NCBI RefSeq assembly: GCF_026151205.1
Contig: NC_087072.1
Location: forward strand, 23,515,603-23,579,602
Source of the DNA: Bolinopsis microptera
Taxonomy: Eukaryota; Ctenophora; Tentaculata; Lobata; Bolinopsidae
Reading direction: 5' to 3'
Length of the DNA stretch: 64,000 nt
The notes under the pieces were generated by a model that had not been told where the DNA came from, made no database searches, and saw nothing but the letters and a program-made list of their open reading frames with translations. Each line of letters starts with the position of its first letter. The first letter of the stretch is position 1. A program made the position numbers and the translations under genes. Positions 47,181 to 61,500 of this stretch are shown piece by piece.

Positions 47181-49710
47181 CTACCCAAATTGAACCAAAA
47201 ATTGCTGAGTTTTAAGCCCAAAAAGCATGCACACATTTGGGCATTTGCACCAAATTTGTTAAAGCCTTTAAATTGGCCAAACTTTGACATTTTTTGATAA
47301 GACAAACTGTAAGTGAATGGTAGGCTTGATTAAACTACATTCGTTCTGTGATTAACAGCTCAATATCTGTTAAAATAAAGTACAAGGGTGCCTCAAAACC
47401 TGGGTACATGGCTTCTAACCTACTGTTTACTGTCATTTATATTTGATGAAACTTTACAACACAGAGTATGTCACTTTGATGATGAAATAGTTGTATGTTA
47501 TATAAAATATGATAAACAATTAAAATAATCACAGATACCTTCAAATTGACTGTTTTTATTAAGTATACTGCACAGAAGCACAATTCACAATTTATGAGTT
47601 TTTAGAACGTTTAATAAGCCTTATCAGCAAAGAGTAACATGATTACCAGTTGCACCACATTACTTAATCTCTTGCATACAGTAGCAATTAACTAATCTTT
47701 CATTTTGACTTTTTTGATGTTGACTGACATGGCAGAAGTTCAAGCTTATAACGGTTTGCTTTCACAGCGTTGAAGTCTTCTGTGTTGTCGTATTGTGTAA
47801 CACTACATATATAATGTATACTGGTAGATTATTAAAATGCAAATGCTAAGTTATGATCTCTGAGACGACCTGATATTTTACTGTTTTATATCAAGTTAAC
47901 ATTTAACGTTTTAGGTATGTTTGATATTTCCTCAGAACGCGTTTAGCGGACTGACAACTGGCAAGCTACCAACACTTTTTAAAAACAGGTATGTGAAAAT
48001 TTTATACAGTAAATTTATATTTGAATATATCACACGGTCCCATGGCAAATTTTTAATCTTTTCAGCATGGCTGTGTTAACCCTGAAACTCAAAATATTAA
48101 ACTTATGATTAAATTTAAACTATTTCATTATCCTTGTTAAGATGTCAAAAGCTAGAGAAATATAATGATTGTTTGCATGAGAGGCTCACGTATGCAACAA
48201 GGAAATGACACGTTCACATTATAACTGCAAATTTGTTCAGATCTATTAACCTTCACTTGCTAAACCTTGATTATTATAAATAGCTCTTGTCATTTCACTG
48301 TATTGCACGTACCAGTTGCTAAGAAAAGTTAGGAACATTCAGTGTTTTTTCGAACTTTGGACCACTCGTTATTTGTAACATGAGCATTGCTTGGCGGTTG
48401 CTTAATTAGTTTTTAGTATAAGGTTGGATAAGTTTTGAGATGGTTGTTATTGAAATATTGGACGAAACCTGTGAGCATCCTGGTTCTGATACAAATAATT
48501 TGGGATGTTGTTCAGCTAGTAAGTTTGTCATGTACTGCCCTGTGATCGCATTATTGAAACCAGATGGGCCCTTTTTGTGATAAGCACACAGCTCATACCA
48601 ATGTAATAATGAGAAGTTGTAGCGGAATTCTGAAATTTTCGTTTTTTGCTTCGTAGATTTTAGTTGCCAGTAATTTTATACAATGCATTGATTCGTTTTA
48701 CCAGCATGTGTTGAAGCATTATAGCAGACATGAATCTGACAGTACAGAGCACACCTAAAAAGGTAACTTTTCTCACAGACTTAACATTTATCGTTTTATA
48801 AGGACGTTTTCACAGATCGTGTACAGTTTTACGAAATAGCTTCTTTTGAAGAATCTTGCAAACTGACTGTTATATTATATCTGTCTGTAAGTATAAAGTA
48901 CCTATATATTTAAAAATTTCACGAAAAAATGGGATCTTCGTCTCTATTTATTTGTGTACTACAAAAAGCACGATCTTCGAAACCAACTTCATTTTACAAC
49001 ACTTTGGAAACCATTCGGCTGCACATGAGGTCCCCAGATAGATCTGGGAAAGTTCATGAGAAGTATAAAGAATACTGTTCATATTAAAGATTTCAATATT
49101 ACTGGACGGCATATCAATTATTATTATTCCGATATATTTAATGTTACAATTATCTGATGATTGTCCTGTCATAACTAAGTGTTGAGGTCACAACCCACAA
49201 CATGTACGTATTGCCTACATTTCGTCTTCCAAGCGATCTAAGTTGGGCCATGTCAGTGATGCCAGGAAATTAAGGAAATCATCCTCAAGATTTTCTCAAT
49301 TTCACACTCCTCAAGTCCTTAATTAATGTTATGCTTCAACTTGATTGGTGTTCTAAATATAAGTAAAAACTCAACATCATCCGTTATATCATTTCACACT
49401 TTATTTTTCTACACTAATAAAGCTTATCTAAGCCCTCCAAGTGACGTAGTCTACAATCATTGCCGATGTGCTGTCTAGAGGATTAACATTGTTTAATGTG
49501 GATCGGACGGTTTATATTTTTCTGTTGAACTGTGTCGGAGTAATGAAGAGAAATTTAGAGAGGTCTCGCTTTATTCAGTGCTTTGTTTCCAACACAAACA
49601 AATTTGGAAACATGACTTCTAGATAATTATACGATGAAATGTTGAACAAATAATTTTCTCGAATCGTCAATTTTTCATGTTTATTCGGTTTGTTCAATCT
49701 GATCCTGGTC
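47181..49710 (+). other. Mostly spacer; three weak exon candidates
   Basis: 47936-47988 lies between a good acceptor and CAG|GTATGT with one open frame (NAFSGLTTGKLPTLFKN). 48440-48518 starts ATG and ends before GTAAGT. 48728-48762 continues it in phase. Without homologues these could be chance; if real they would be 5' exons of an unrecognised plus-strand gene. Otherwise nothing seen. Confidence 0.2.
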
Positions 49711-50664
49711 ATGTCTTATGACTACTCAAACTACACTCTGTTCGGGATAAAAGATGCTGGAGAGAGGATCGCTTTAGGAGGCTGGCAAATATTTGTGATT
49801 CTTTGTTCACTTCTCGGGGATAGCACTATTCTTGTTGCCTCCATTAAGTACAAGGCATTCAAACTCCATAAGATAGTAGTGGTATTTATCCAACATATCG
49901 CAGTCTGTGATTTACTAATTGCTTTTTTTAACGCCCTTCCAAACGCTATCTCAGCCTTTCATAACACTGGCTTTCCCTCATTGAAATATGCAAGGTTTTT
50001 CGTTGCACGTCACCTCTTTCCCGTGAGCTTATTCCTTGTCTGTGGGATGACATTGGGAAAACTCCTTCTGCTCAAGTATCCTCTCAGAACAGGATCTTGG
50101 TCCAGCAGGCAAGCTCATAAGTTATGTGCAGGGATATGGATCATCTTAATTTTCCCTCCGACTCTACAACTTGCCATTGACAAAGACGAAATAATCTTTG
50201 ATTTCCGAGTGTACACTGCAATGAGCCAGGTTTCATCTGACGTTGGGAAGATACTTTCACCGATTATGGCATTACTTTTATTTGCTACTCCAAATACTGT
50301 CACAATCGTCTGTACAATCCTGCTGCTAAAAGAGGCAAGAAAGGTGGCAAGAGGATCCAGAGAGTCTCTCCGATGGCAGGGAATTATGACTGTAGTTCTA
50401 ACTGCGACTGTTTACAGTATCTCTTTCCTGCCATTCGCTATCTACTTCATGGCTATGCCATTTGTAGGAAAAGACGCATTACATCCAGGACCATTCTACA
50501 TGGAATTCTATAGAGTGGCCTGTGCTTTTATGTACTGCAATGTCTTAGCGAATTTCTTCATTTATAGCTTCTCCGTGACGAGCTTTAGAAGTTTCTTAAA
50601 GACAAGATTTCGATTTATCATGCAGTTTATTTCTGACGAAAGTTCTTCTCGAGGTAACGATTAA
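49711..50664 (+). CDS. Rhodopsin-like (class A) G-protein-coupled receptor, intronless
   Basis: Seven-helix plasma-membrane receptor, 317 aa, ligand unknown. ATG 49711 chosen as the first Met; NYT at about residue 7 is an N-glycosylation site. Hydrophobic segments lie at about 23-47, 54-78, 100-122, 139-158, 180-206, 224-250 and 266-290. TM1 has LLGDS instead of the usual GN. TM2 has the conserved Asp in HIAVCDLL. The DRY position after TM3 is replaced (GKLLLLKYPLRT, with the following YP kept). TM7 ends NVLANFFIYSF in place of NPxxY. Such single-exon orphan receptors with altered DRY/NPxxY are numerous in cnidarian and other invertebrate genomes. It is open and looks functional; no near paralogue is present here. 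Confidence 0.85.
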   Translation: MSYDYSNYTLFGIKDAGERIALGGWQIFVILCSLLGDSTILVASIKYKAFKLHKIVVVFIQHIAVCDLLIAFFNALPNAISAFHNTGFPSLKYARFFVARHLFPVSLFLVCGMTLGKLLLLKYPLRTGSWSSRQAHKLCAGIWIILIFPPTLQLAIDKDEIIFDFRVYTAMSQVSSDVGKILSPIMALLLFATPNTVTIVCTILLLKEARKVARGSRESLRWQGIMTVVLTATVYSISFLPFAIYFMAMPFVGKDALHPGPFYMEFYRVACAFMYCNVLANFFIYSFSVTSFRSFLKTRFRFIMQFISDESSSRGND

Positions 50665-51612
50665 TATTTTCCATTTCTTCAGAATTTTGGTTACGTAGTA
50701 GAACTAAAATCTAACGAAATTAATAGAAACTATGATCATGGTAAATTAGTATCAAGGATTGAGCGGACCTTAAACTTACTGAAAACGTCAGGAATAACTT
50801 CCGTTTCCGAAGGTAGAACAAAAGTAGAGGTTGCTGAAGGAGAGACGGGAGAAGGAAGGAAGACAGAAGAGAAGATAACCAAAGAGGTAGTCAATCGTCA
50901 TAAGTAGCATAATAAAGAATCGGAGTATAATATGATAAGAAAGAGTTGAAGGATGGCCAGAATTAGAAGAAGGAGAACAGAACATAAGGGATGAGACTAC
51001 GAAAATAAAGACGTTAGAAGAATCGACAACAGCAAACAGCGAAATTAAATCACACAGAGATAGAAACCAATGAAGATAGAATACTAGTCTATTATCCCAT
51101 TTATAATATCATTTGTCCATAAAATGGTGACTTTGAAAAGGACAAGGAATGAAAAATAGTTTTATTCATAAAATTTTCCGGACAACCTTTTTTATTCTTT
51201 TACTTATGACTTTTTCTTGATAACGTTTTAACAATGTAAGGCAACAAATATTCTAACGTTTTTAAAACAAGTGCTTTAATTGGTCTTGATTATCCTTGTT
51301 CTCACTTTTTGAAGACTTTTATCTTAAAACATATGAAAGTTGTCTTAAATTTGTTTCAGCTTTAAAGCACTCCTTCTAACCCATTCATAAACCATCATAA
51401 TTTGTACTCGTATCGGGCACTAAAAATCAGAACAATGCTCTGAGACAGATCGTTCAGATGAACAATGTTCAAAATAACAAGTAACAGACAGGGGTATAAT
51501 ATGTAGTAGGGTATACTGTCCGAATATTGTTAGTCTCTACCCATTTGTTAGTGTGTCCTGCGTATTCGAGCTTTTCATTTAGAATTTAAACAAGTCCTTC
51601 ATATTATTAAAC
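50665..51612. other. GPCR 3' flank and spacer
   Basis: 50780-51070 is purine-rich (GAAGGAGAGACGGGAGAAGG); the rest is AT-rich. No gene seen. Confidence 0.4.
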
Positions 51613-52230
51613 ACTAGAAACCCGCTAGTCGAAAGCTTTGTTCGAGGAAATTTTAAAAATCAGTTATGTTTTAATTCCCTTCATCATATAGCTCTGTTAT
51701 ACTGTAGACATAATGGAATTTATCTAACAATGGCGACAGCGTTGTTAGTATTCGGATTCCCAAAACGATACTTTTTACCGCATCAAAAAATACCAATCAC
51801 AACCAAAGTTATGAATATAAGTCATAGCGTGAGCGTAAATGTGAGCTAGTTTTGAAGTTATGACGTAGCATACAGCATAACAACGCGCGTAGTTAAGATG
51901 TTCTTGCTCGCGCACGTGCATTTTAACGTTGCTACGCAACAGCGCAGTAAACCTTTGCTAAAATAACGACATTATTCTAACGGTTATTTTACCTCACTTC
52001 CGACGTTAATTATGAAAAATCTAAAGCCTAAATCAAAATTCTAAGAATGCTATAGCCTATTCCTATCCTTTTTCTACAACCCTGCTAAAAATGGCGAGGT
52101 TTCAACTCCATTTGCGAGCTGGGTTTGATTTCACCAGAGGGTCATTTTGAGGTCGATTTTCGGTGTTTTTTCTTCTATGTCCCCGTTGCCGGGGAAATTT
52201 CGTCAAGTTTAAATTATAGTATAGATATAT
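51613..52230 (+). repeat. 620-bp dispersed repeat, copy 1
   Basis: ACTAGAAACCCGCTAGTCG to AGTATAGATATAT, nearly identical to 54726-55342 in the same orientation. Flanked by ATATTATTA-like words, a possible target duplication. Noncoding. Confidence 0.88.
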
Positions 52231-52503
52231 TATTATGTTTATGTTTATATATATACATAAAGTTTAAATATAAACATAACACAGTGCATACCTTATCTGT
52301 TTAGTTTTAGTGGGAGTGTGTAAACATGTACAGCTATATCAGACCTATAAAACTCTTCCTTTGTTTCTCTGAAATTCCTCATTGAACAGCTGTTTGGATA
52401 AAAATAGTGCAACAATATAAATCATAAGAACAGTTCCTCATTACATATTACATTGTTTACGTTTTTTAGTGTGTTAGTGTTGCTTGGTGTAGTGTTGTTA
52501 GAG

Positions 52504-55500
52504 ATGGATAAAGCTGTTATCAGTGATCCTGAGATATTATCCTCTTACAATGGTTACACTTACAGACCCAGCAGAAGTGTCCCTTGTAAGTCTACACAAA
52601 TCATTTAGTTCTGTTAAAAGATCATTATTCACTGTGCTACTCATTGAGGGTGGCTTTTTTTACAGACCAAAGTATTACAATATCAAGCTATCATTAAAAA
52701 GGATTAAATCATTATGGACTCAAAGGACTTGACACTTTAACTGATATCCTCTCATATTTCATAAACATAGAGATAACACAGATAAACGTAGAGTTCACTT
52801 TCTGTTGCATTTTAGTTTTATTTCCTACCTGCAGTAACTTCTTACAGTTAAAAGAAAGTACACTGACTTCCTATTAGTTTAATTAATGAGTTCTGTCTCC
52901 AATGGTCTTCTGAAGAACTCAAATTCTTGGCTTTTACTTTTTATTTCCTCACATATCATTATGAACAAGCTAATATAACGCAGAGATACTCCGTGCAATG
53001 ATTAAAACATATTGTTACGGTTTGAGATATGAAATGTTAGCTTCTCGCAGGCCTATTGTCTTTGCCTAATGATTTGGACGATGAGTTTTCAATCAAATGT
53101 ATTATAAGGTAAAGTCTCGCTGAGAAAACTGAAAAGCGTTCTCTCCCTTGTGCGCATTGTTACCACCATCAATTAGAACGTTTCTCTAACTTTAGCTTAT
53201 CATTAATATCATATGATTTATTCTTCAAGGGTATGACGTGTTTTTTCTCTATATATTATAATAAAGCTTCTCCCTTGGCGCAGTTTAGTAAAGTGCAACT
53301 TCACATAAATACTCAAATCACTCTGCAAAGTACTATCTGTGTCTACATAACGCATTATGTAGCTCTTAATTCTCTCTTGACACTGTGTCTATTATGTAAC
53401 GTTAATCAGTCATAGCAGTAACTTCCAATAGCTGCTGTCAAAGATATTAAGTTATCTAACATATTAGTACTTACTACAGTTATCTAACATATTAGAACTT
53501 ACTACAGTGCCTGTTATCAGTTATCATACTTTAGAAATACAGACCATTTGTTCAGTGTTTATCACCATTAGTAGACACAAGACATAAACAACACACTGTA
53601 AACTCTGGCACAGGACCTGGTGTAGAAATCGGAGAGAAAAACATCCTGTGTGGCTCACTGTGACTAACTTTGGCTCCGAGTGTGGAACTAGTCACTCGAG
53701 CATTACACGGCTATCTTTATGCGGAAATTATTATGCGGCTATTATTATACGGCTATTTTTATACGGCTATCTTCATACGGCTATATAAAATAGCTATTAT
53801 TATTCAGCCTGCTCGGTGATCTGTAGGGACCTATTATAGTGTTCTCATAATAATTTCTAACCTTCATAAACCGTTACAAAGATGAAAGTTAACTATATTT
53901 AGCTTCCCATTACATATAATTCTCATAATATCCAAGCTATAGTCTATACCCCCAGCGTGACCATATTTGGTTAATTTCAGGACAGAGTTTAATACCACTG
54001 TATTTGTAGCAGAGAGACTGCAACAGTGACACATATAATACAAATCTATTAGCTGTAATACTTTCAGGTCTGTTATCTATAATGAACAAGCAGATAAGAC
54101 GGGAGCAAGATAACTTAACTAACTCTCATTGGAAAGGGTAAGAATATATTTTTAACTAAGAATTAAATTTAAATAAATCGATTATCAAGTTTAGCATAGT
54201 TATTGATTTGGTTTATGTTGATTTGTTTGCTCCTGACAGATCACATTTGCGTAGGTTCACTGAAAACGATTATCAATGATTCGATTTTGCTGTAGGCGCT
54301 AAATTTTAAAGCAGTAATGCCTGACCATCTTTGTTGTTTGTGATAAAAGTAGTAGTAGGTATCAGGTGCTCTTAGTAAGTATAATATCTGTAACCCCACA
54401 TTTAGCACACTGTAACAAACTGGTAGTTACTGGTGTGTAGTTAGTAACCTTGTCACCAGGTGACATTACAAAATAACCAGGCTGCTCTACAATAACACCT
54501 TGATAATATCGCTGGTTTTTAGAGGTTAGGTGTCCTAATATTATGAGGACTATAAGTGGCCAAATCACCACAATCCTGTGTACAAGTTTGAAGTTTGAAA
54601 TATACCCCGCATCTGAAGCTAGCGATTATTTTTTATTCTTCTTATAAATAAAAATGCAATAGTCATAATGTTGATATGTATATTATATACATACTTTAAT
54701 CATTAAGACTATTATCATATATAATACTAGAAACCCGCTAGTCGAAAGCTTTGTTCGAGGAAATTTTAAAAATCAGTTATGTTTTAATTTCTCTTCATCA
54801 TATAGCTCTGTTATACTGTAGACATAATGGAATTTATCTAACAATGGCGACAGCGTTGTTAGTATTCGGATTCCCAAAACGATACTTTTTACCGCATCAA
54901 AAAATACCAATCACAACCAAAGTTATGAATATAAGTCATAGCGTGAGCGTAAATGTGAGCTAGTTTTGAAATTATGACGTAGCATACAGCATAACAACGC
55001 GCGTAGTTAAGATGTTTTTGCTCGCGCACGTGCATTTTAACGTTGCTACGCAACAGCGCAGTAAACCTTTGCTAAAATAACGACATTATTCTAACGGTTA
55101 TCTTACCTCACTTCCGACGTTAATTATAAAAAATCTAAAGCCTAAATCAAAATTCTAAGAATGCTATAGCCTATTCCTATCCTTTTCTACAACCCTGCTA
55201 AAAATGGCGAGGTTTCAACTCCATTTGCGAGCTGGGTTTGATTTCACCAGAGGGTCATTTTGAGGTCGATTTTCGGTGTTTTTTCTTCTATGTCCCCGTT
55301 GCCGGGGAAATTTCGTCAAGTTTAAATTATAGTATAGATATATATAATAATAATCTTAATGATTAAAGTCATGACAGCATCAAACGAGAAATGTAGAAGA
55401 TTAAAGCGTAAACAGGATCTACAAACCTAGATTTAGAGGCCAGCTGTTTACAGCAGTGACAGTTTCTAACCTGTCTGCTAATGATAATAAGAATCTTATA

Positions 55501-58500
55501 TTCAGTCATGTGGTGGTTTAACGATTTAGCCACAAAATGTTAGTGAAATTTAAATCATAGTTACTAAGAAATGCAGATTTCCAAATTGTTACCTTTTTTG
55601 GCCTGCTCTGTTAATGTGAGGACGACATAGAACTTTATAATATTATATCAAACCTTTTACCTTTACCACTTAATTAAACATAACCTATCTGGTTAGACAG
55701 TTCGCTAATAATAGTTATATCTGGAGGACCTACATGCCTTATCAGTTATCTTAATAAAATGATAGTGCCACATTCTCGTGGTGGCATCAATACTTTTCTT
55801 AATGCCTTTATGTGGTAATGATTTAATACGTGATAGGAAGACAGAATGCATGCCAGCTGTAATGGAATGTCAAGCCTCTTGTGGCAGCTTCCTCTGCTCA
55901 TCATACTCTGTTCTGTCTTCCTGTGTTTTGTTGCTTCTGAGATAGTGTTCTCCTGAAAGGGACTCTAACATGACCACATTTGAAAGTTTGAGTGTAGGAA
56001 TACACCAGAAGAGAGGTGTTGTGTGTGAGTAACTCAAAGTGTGACCTTATTGCAGTACTTCCGGAGTACACCTGTGGGAGTGTCACTTAAACTAGTAAAC
56101 ACTAAACTAGGGGGCAAATCACACTTTATTTGAAACTTTGCAACGCTAGAACAGGTTTAACAGGTTTTTAAGGCTCCTTTGTTCTGTAATTATTAGTGCT
56201 CCTGCGTGTAGGATCGTCTATATACTAAGTTTCTCAGTATTTGTACGTTTCCGTATATGATATTCCTTAACTACCTTATCGGACTTTATTTGAACGGTCA
56301 TTAAATGGACGCTGGAGGCTCTAGCGTTCATTTTAATGTCCGTTCAAAATTATGTCCGTTCACAAAATGTCCGGACACAAAATGTCCGGTAAAATAACGT
56401 CCGATAAGATAACCTACCATCCTCAACCACCCGAGAGTTTACCCCTGAACTCTCAGTATAATCACAAGCTAAGTATCCAGTATCTAGTTATACAACTATG
56501 TGATCATTCGTCTCTGTCTCTGTCTGATAAAACCTTACACATCACTGTTAATAATAACCCCTCGTGATATAACTCAGGTATATTACCCACACACACTGAT
56601 AGTGACTGTGATGAGGAAAACAAAGCTAGCCCCCAGCAGCCCCGCCCTGCCCCACACTGTATAACCTTCTAAATTCCTTAATATCTTACATAGTCAGATC
56701 TCTTGTTTGTGATGTGAAATGTGCGTGTGAAGCCTCTCTTTCTCCTCTTCCTCCTCGCTCCAATTACCTGTTTAACTCTAGTATAGGTATTGTTACTGGG
56801 TAGAACTCTCAGACTCATGGTAAATTAGTAGAATTAGAGTGCCAGATTGATATTTTAGTCGAATTATACTGCAGTAAGTTTGGCAGATTGCTTGTCTGAG
56901 GAGTAGGATGTGACTTAGGGACGTATGTAAAGAATGCAAGATAAGGAATGTGAACGTTGTACCAGCAGTGTTCAGTCCTTAGTATCACATTATACACATC
57001 ACCAGCTGGAATTATTCACAAAGTCATGCGTTAAAATCTAAATATTATGCGATATAACTTTAAGTAAAGAGATCACTATCCATTTATAATAAATATTCTG
57101 CCTAATTCTGGTAATGTTTCTATTTCCCAAGACTGGCAGACATATGTCCTATATATATATAATATATAAAATCCGAATAATGAGGAAAATGCTAGAGGAA
57201 AATGCTTGGGTTATAACTTGTAATATAAGGTATAATTATTACTGCTCTGTATTCATTGCGTCTGGTCTGGTTTTAGTTTGCGTCTAACTACCCAATCAGC
57301 TGTTACCACTTAATGATTTTAAATATTCCACAATAATGTTCACCGTTAACGTCAGCATTCAATAAACAGTAAACAATTTTTAGATTTAGTGAAATATTTG
57401 AGTGAGTGACTGCAGGCCGGCACGATATAGAAAGCACGCATCATGCAAGCACGCTACTTGGCTTTGTTATCATTACGAGGTCGGCACATTCTGCACATTC
57501 TGCACATTCTGCACATTCTACACATTCTCACGCTCCAGACAGTAGTGAAATTAACATGGAAGTCACATTCCATATTTTGTTATTGTTGTGAAGGAGAGTG
57601 TAAATTGTTTTATTTGTTCACTTAAACAACATGTGATAGATAGTATGAATAATTGCAGTGGTCGTGTACTTTGAGGCGCCGCTGATAGTTGCACTTTACT
57701 ACAGCTGCCAAATACTTGACCGACAAGTTTTGAATTGAAGAATTACCCTCCAATTCGATGCCTATCTTTTGAAAGTTTGAAGTTAGTTAAATTGATGTTT
57801 CGAATGGGAGCTTTAATGCACTCTTAACACTACTTCCGGTGTGTGATTATGTTACGGTGCATGACATTTGAGTTTCCTCTAACAAGAATCCAGTCCCCGC
57901 CCCCACAAGTATGTGAACAGGCCATCGAGTAATTACATATTATAATTAGGTTGCTGGTCTGATTAGGTAGCACCCTTTCTGAGTAGCATCCTTTCTGGGT
58001 AGCACCTTTTTTAGGCAGCCCCCGCAATGTTTTAACGTGCATTAAGGTTGTTTGAGATGTTGCAGTCCCTCGCTTCTCCTATTATTTATTGCTTGTTAGT
58101 TCTTATACATCTTTTCATAAGGGTCTCTTGGTGCAGCTGTTTGATTTAAGTGGTTTGATAATTTGTTTATTGTAGCTGCAGTTTCTCTCACATTCACTTT
58201 AAGTTCGATTTTTGACGCCCTGTTAGTTTCAGTCAGAGAGCGTTCTAGCCGTAATTTCTGTGCAGCATTGATATGCTTGGCGTTTAATAAAGTGCCTGTT
58301 TGGTGACTCAAAGGCTCAAGGTGTTTTTAAAATGGTTGTGGACGGAATTAAACTTCGGTGGCAGAACGGTTATAATATTCTTGTAGAGCTCTCAGTCAAC
58401 CTGCGATCTTATATTCGCCGCTGTATTTAGTCTCCGGAAATTGTATCTATCACAACAAGTGTATCTGTCATATAACTAGACGTTAAGAGTATAAATAAAG

Positions 58501-61500
58501 AACGGTATATTTGTAACAGCTGATCCCTGATACAATAGACTGTTTAGTGTATATATAGACAGGATATTAAAGACAGTTGTATAGATGTGTGCATAATGAC
58601 ATTTTAACAAAGAATATGCGGAAATGTTTGTTACAAAAACAAATGCAGATGTGAGGCAGGGCTGACTGCTGAGTAGTACTAAAACCACAGAACGGTGTGT
58701 TTTCAATTACTGACCTTAACATCTGAACTGTACCATCCTTTACCAATCCTGGAATGTACATTGTACTATGTTGGCAATTGAACGGTTGGATCATTATCAT
58801 GGTGGCTGGTGCAGAAATTGCAGAAATTCAGCAGCAATTTATTAATTATCTAGATTGAGGTATTGCATCACTTTTGAATGCACAATCATTATACCCTGTG
58901 TCGTCATAAGTGTAAGAAGTGACTCAATGGTGGATAATAATAAGAAGTATAACCCCATATCATCGCACCTATACTGTAAAGCACACCAGTTACCATGACA
59001 ACATTATTTATTAGGTACCCAGTACCCACAACACTGAAATCTCATCCGTTCAAATAAATGGCGGATTATTCACCTTAGTAGATATTATATATCCTAATTT
59101 TATACCATTTCATGTTTACATTTTATCATCATCGTCAGTCAGCGAACTTCATCATGAAGGTTCGTGAGCTCTTCAGTACTTTGGATGAGGAAGATATTTT
59201 GTAGAAAAGTGGTCCCCCTGGTCTCCCTTTGAAATATCTCCTATGGGAGATATCTATCAGATATTATATCGTCATGACAGAGCAGTGTCGTCATTACAGC
59301 CGACACAATTTCATGTGCACACAGATTTGGCTAAGTGACAGACCTGCATACAAAACAGTCAAGCAGTCTAACTGACGTTAGCACTGAACTCCAATCCTAG
59401 AAAATTGTCTCGGATAATAGAAAAATCGGTGCTGTCAGACAAGCAAACATGGGACATACCGACAATTATACAGACAGTCGACTATACAAACAGACAACAT
59501 ACCACACAGACTTACAAACAAACAGACAACATACCAGACGTGTTTTAAATTCTTTTGTAACCTGTCTGTTCCCAGGATGACCAGTAGTATCCAGCCGATC
59601 TCCAATCATCGCTTCTCAGACTCAGCGTACGTCGTCTACAACAACCAGACCGCCGCAGTTCCGCGCCACTCGCAGGCCCACTCAGAGTCACGTGCACGGA
59701 ATGAGCCGCGCGGTGAGCCGCGTAGGGACAGCAAGGATAGAGATAACAAGGAAAGGGGGAAACACAAGGATCTGTACGCAGTACCTCAGCGGTCTTACTC
59801 CGATACTGCACCACCAAGAGAAAAGTAAGTTATTATTAGTCGAGGAAGTACAATTTGTAAATCAGATAATCATTAAGTCAGATGATTTATCAGAAGTTCT
59901 GTATTTGTGCTTGGTGTGATGTCCTCCATACGTTGGACTGTTAGTTCAGAGACCCAAGAGTAACGTTACTGTTATTTGTCATATTTAGTTCATCCTTATC
60001 TCATAATAACTACGATTGATTTCTACCGTACCTTAGGAATGGGGCAATCTCCTGTATCTACCCGATTATTACAACAAATTAGACGAGAAAGTTTTACAAA
60101 ACCCCTTCACTTATATTAATTTATCCTTGATACACGCTTATAATAATTAAATCATCACCCGAGATATACTAGAGTTATACTGTATAAATCTCCAGGGAAA
60201 TCACTCTCTGTATATCTCGTAATGTGTTGATGGATAACAAGAACCCAGCTGCACAGCAGTAACGTGGCCCAGGTTTTAATCCATGTCTGGTGTAGCACTT
60301 TTGCGTCATAGTACCGATTATAATCAATATTCAGATCATTTATCTGTATAATCGTTCTACACGGGTAGGCATGAATCTAGGTGCAAGCAGGTGCAAACTG
60401 CAAGGCTGTATTGTTAACTCTTTATAAGCTGTCCTTTATGAGGCCCTGCCTGCAATAATGATTATGTTTCAATATGCCACAGATAATAGAACCTGTACTA
60501 TACGTTATATGACTCCTTTATATGACACACAGTGTTTAATGACACTCGATGCTTTGTAAACCATAAGCTCTTTTGTTTTCGTGCGGACGCTACAAAACAT
60601 TAACACTGTTGAACCTGTAGCTTTTATAAATATCAAAGAATAATCAAACTGTGCCCAACTCAAAGTAATTTAGATTCATCCAGTGCATTATCGATCCTAT
60701 GACTATTGTTTATTTGTCTAATATCATAATTTTCCCCGATCTAAAAGGGTTCTGTATGAGAAATTTAACATATTTTAAAATTTAGGTGTTCATGTAAAAA
60801 ATTATTATGTCACCAAACTTCAGTGATTTTAACCACCAAATCTGAATTTACCAAATATAAGAGTAAAATACTTATATTGAAGGGTTATAACCTCCTGTCA
60901 TCTGATGTGAGGAGTATCATGGTGACTCGTCATACTCCTGACACATAATCTTCTTTAATAACCTATCTGACTACTATAATGATGGCCCACCCTTACATCG
61001 TTATAGTAATAACTGGTGAAATATGAGGTGTATTATAATTGTACTTCAGATATTGTTCATAGTAACACTGAACAGCTATAACACGTGTAGTACAGCTGTG
61101 AAGGTACTTTCGTGTGCAAATTAAGGGGGAGTGGTGTTTTATTGGAAACTTATGTTCAAAAGTATCTTTGCAGTATAGATATCCCTCCAGTATAAATGTA
61201 AATCTAGTATTTTAAAATAGGGAATCTGATCTGCCAACATTAAATCTTTAAATACCAGAATAATCTAGAATGTTTCTGCAACGCTACCAAACAACCTTCT
61301 TCTTGAAATGATGAGACCCTCCGGAGTACACATGTTCCCTTTCAAAGCTTTATAGATATGAAATTTGGTATAGTGGATATGAGATTTGGTATAGTGGCTA
61401 TGAGATTTGGTATAGTGGCTATGAGATTTGGTATAGTGGCTATGAGATTTGGTATAGTGGCTATGAGATTTGGTATAGTGGCTATGAGATTTGGGCGTAT

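Larger units (their letters stand above)
55343..59575. other. Rest of intron 2, mostly featureless
   Basis: Apart from the MITE at 56275-56408 and the CACATTCTG repeat at 57485-57528, I recognise no gene, RNA or repeat. 57950-58020 has three loose copies of TAGCATCCTTTCTG. Confidence 0.35.

Noticed and set aside
46914-47305. Overlapping open stretches on both strands at the TGTCCG array
   Set aside because: Minisatellite read-through; several frames open at once.
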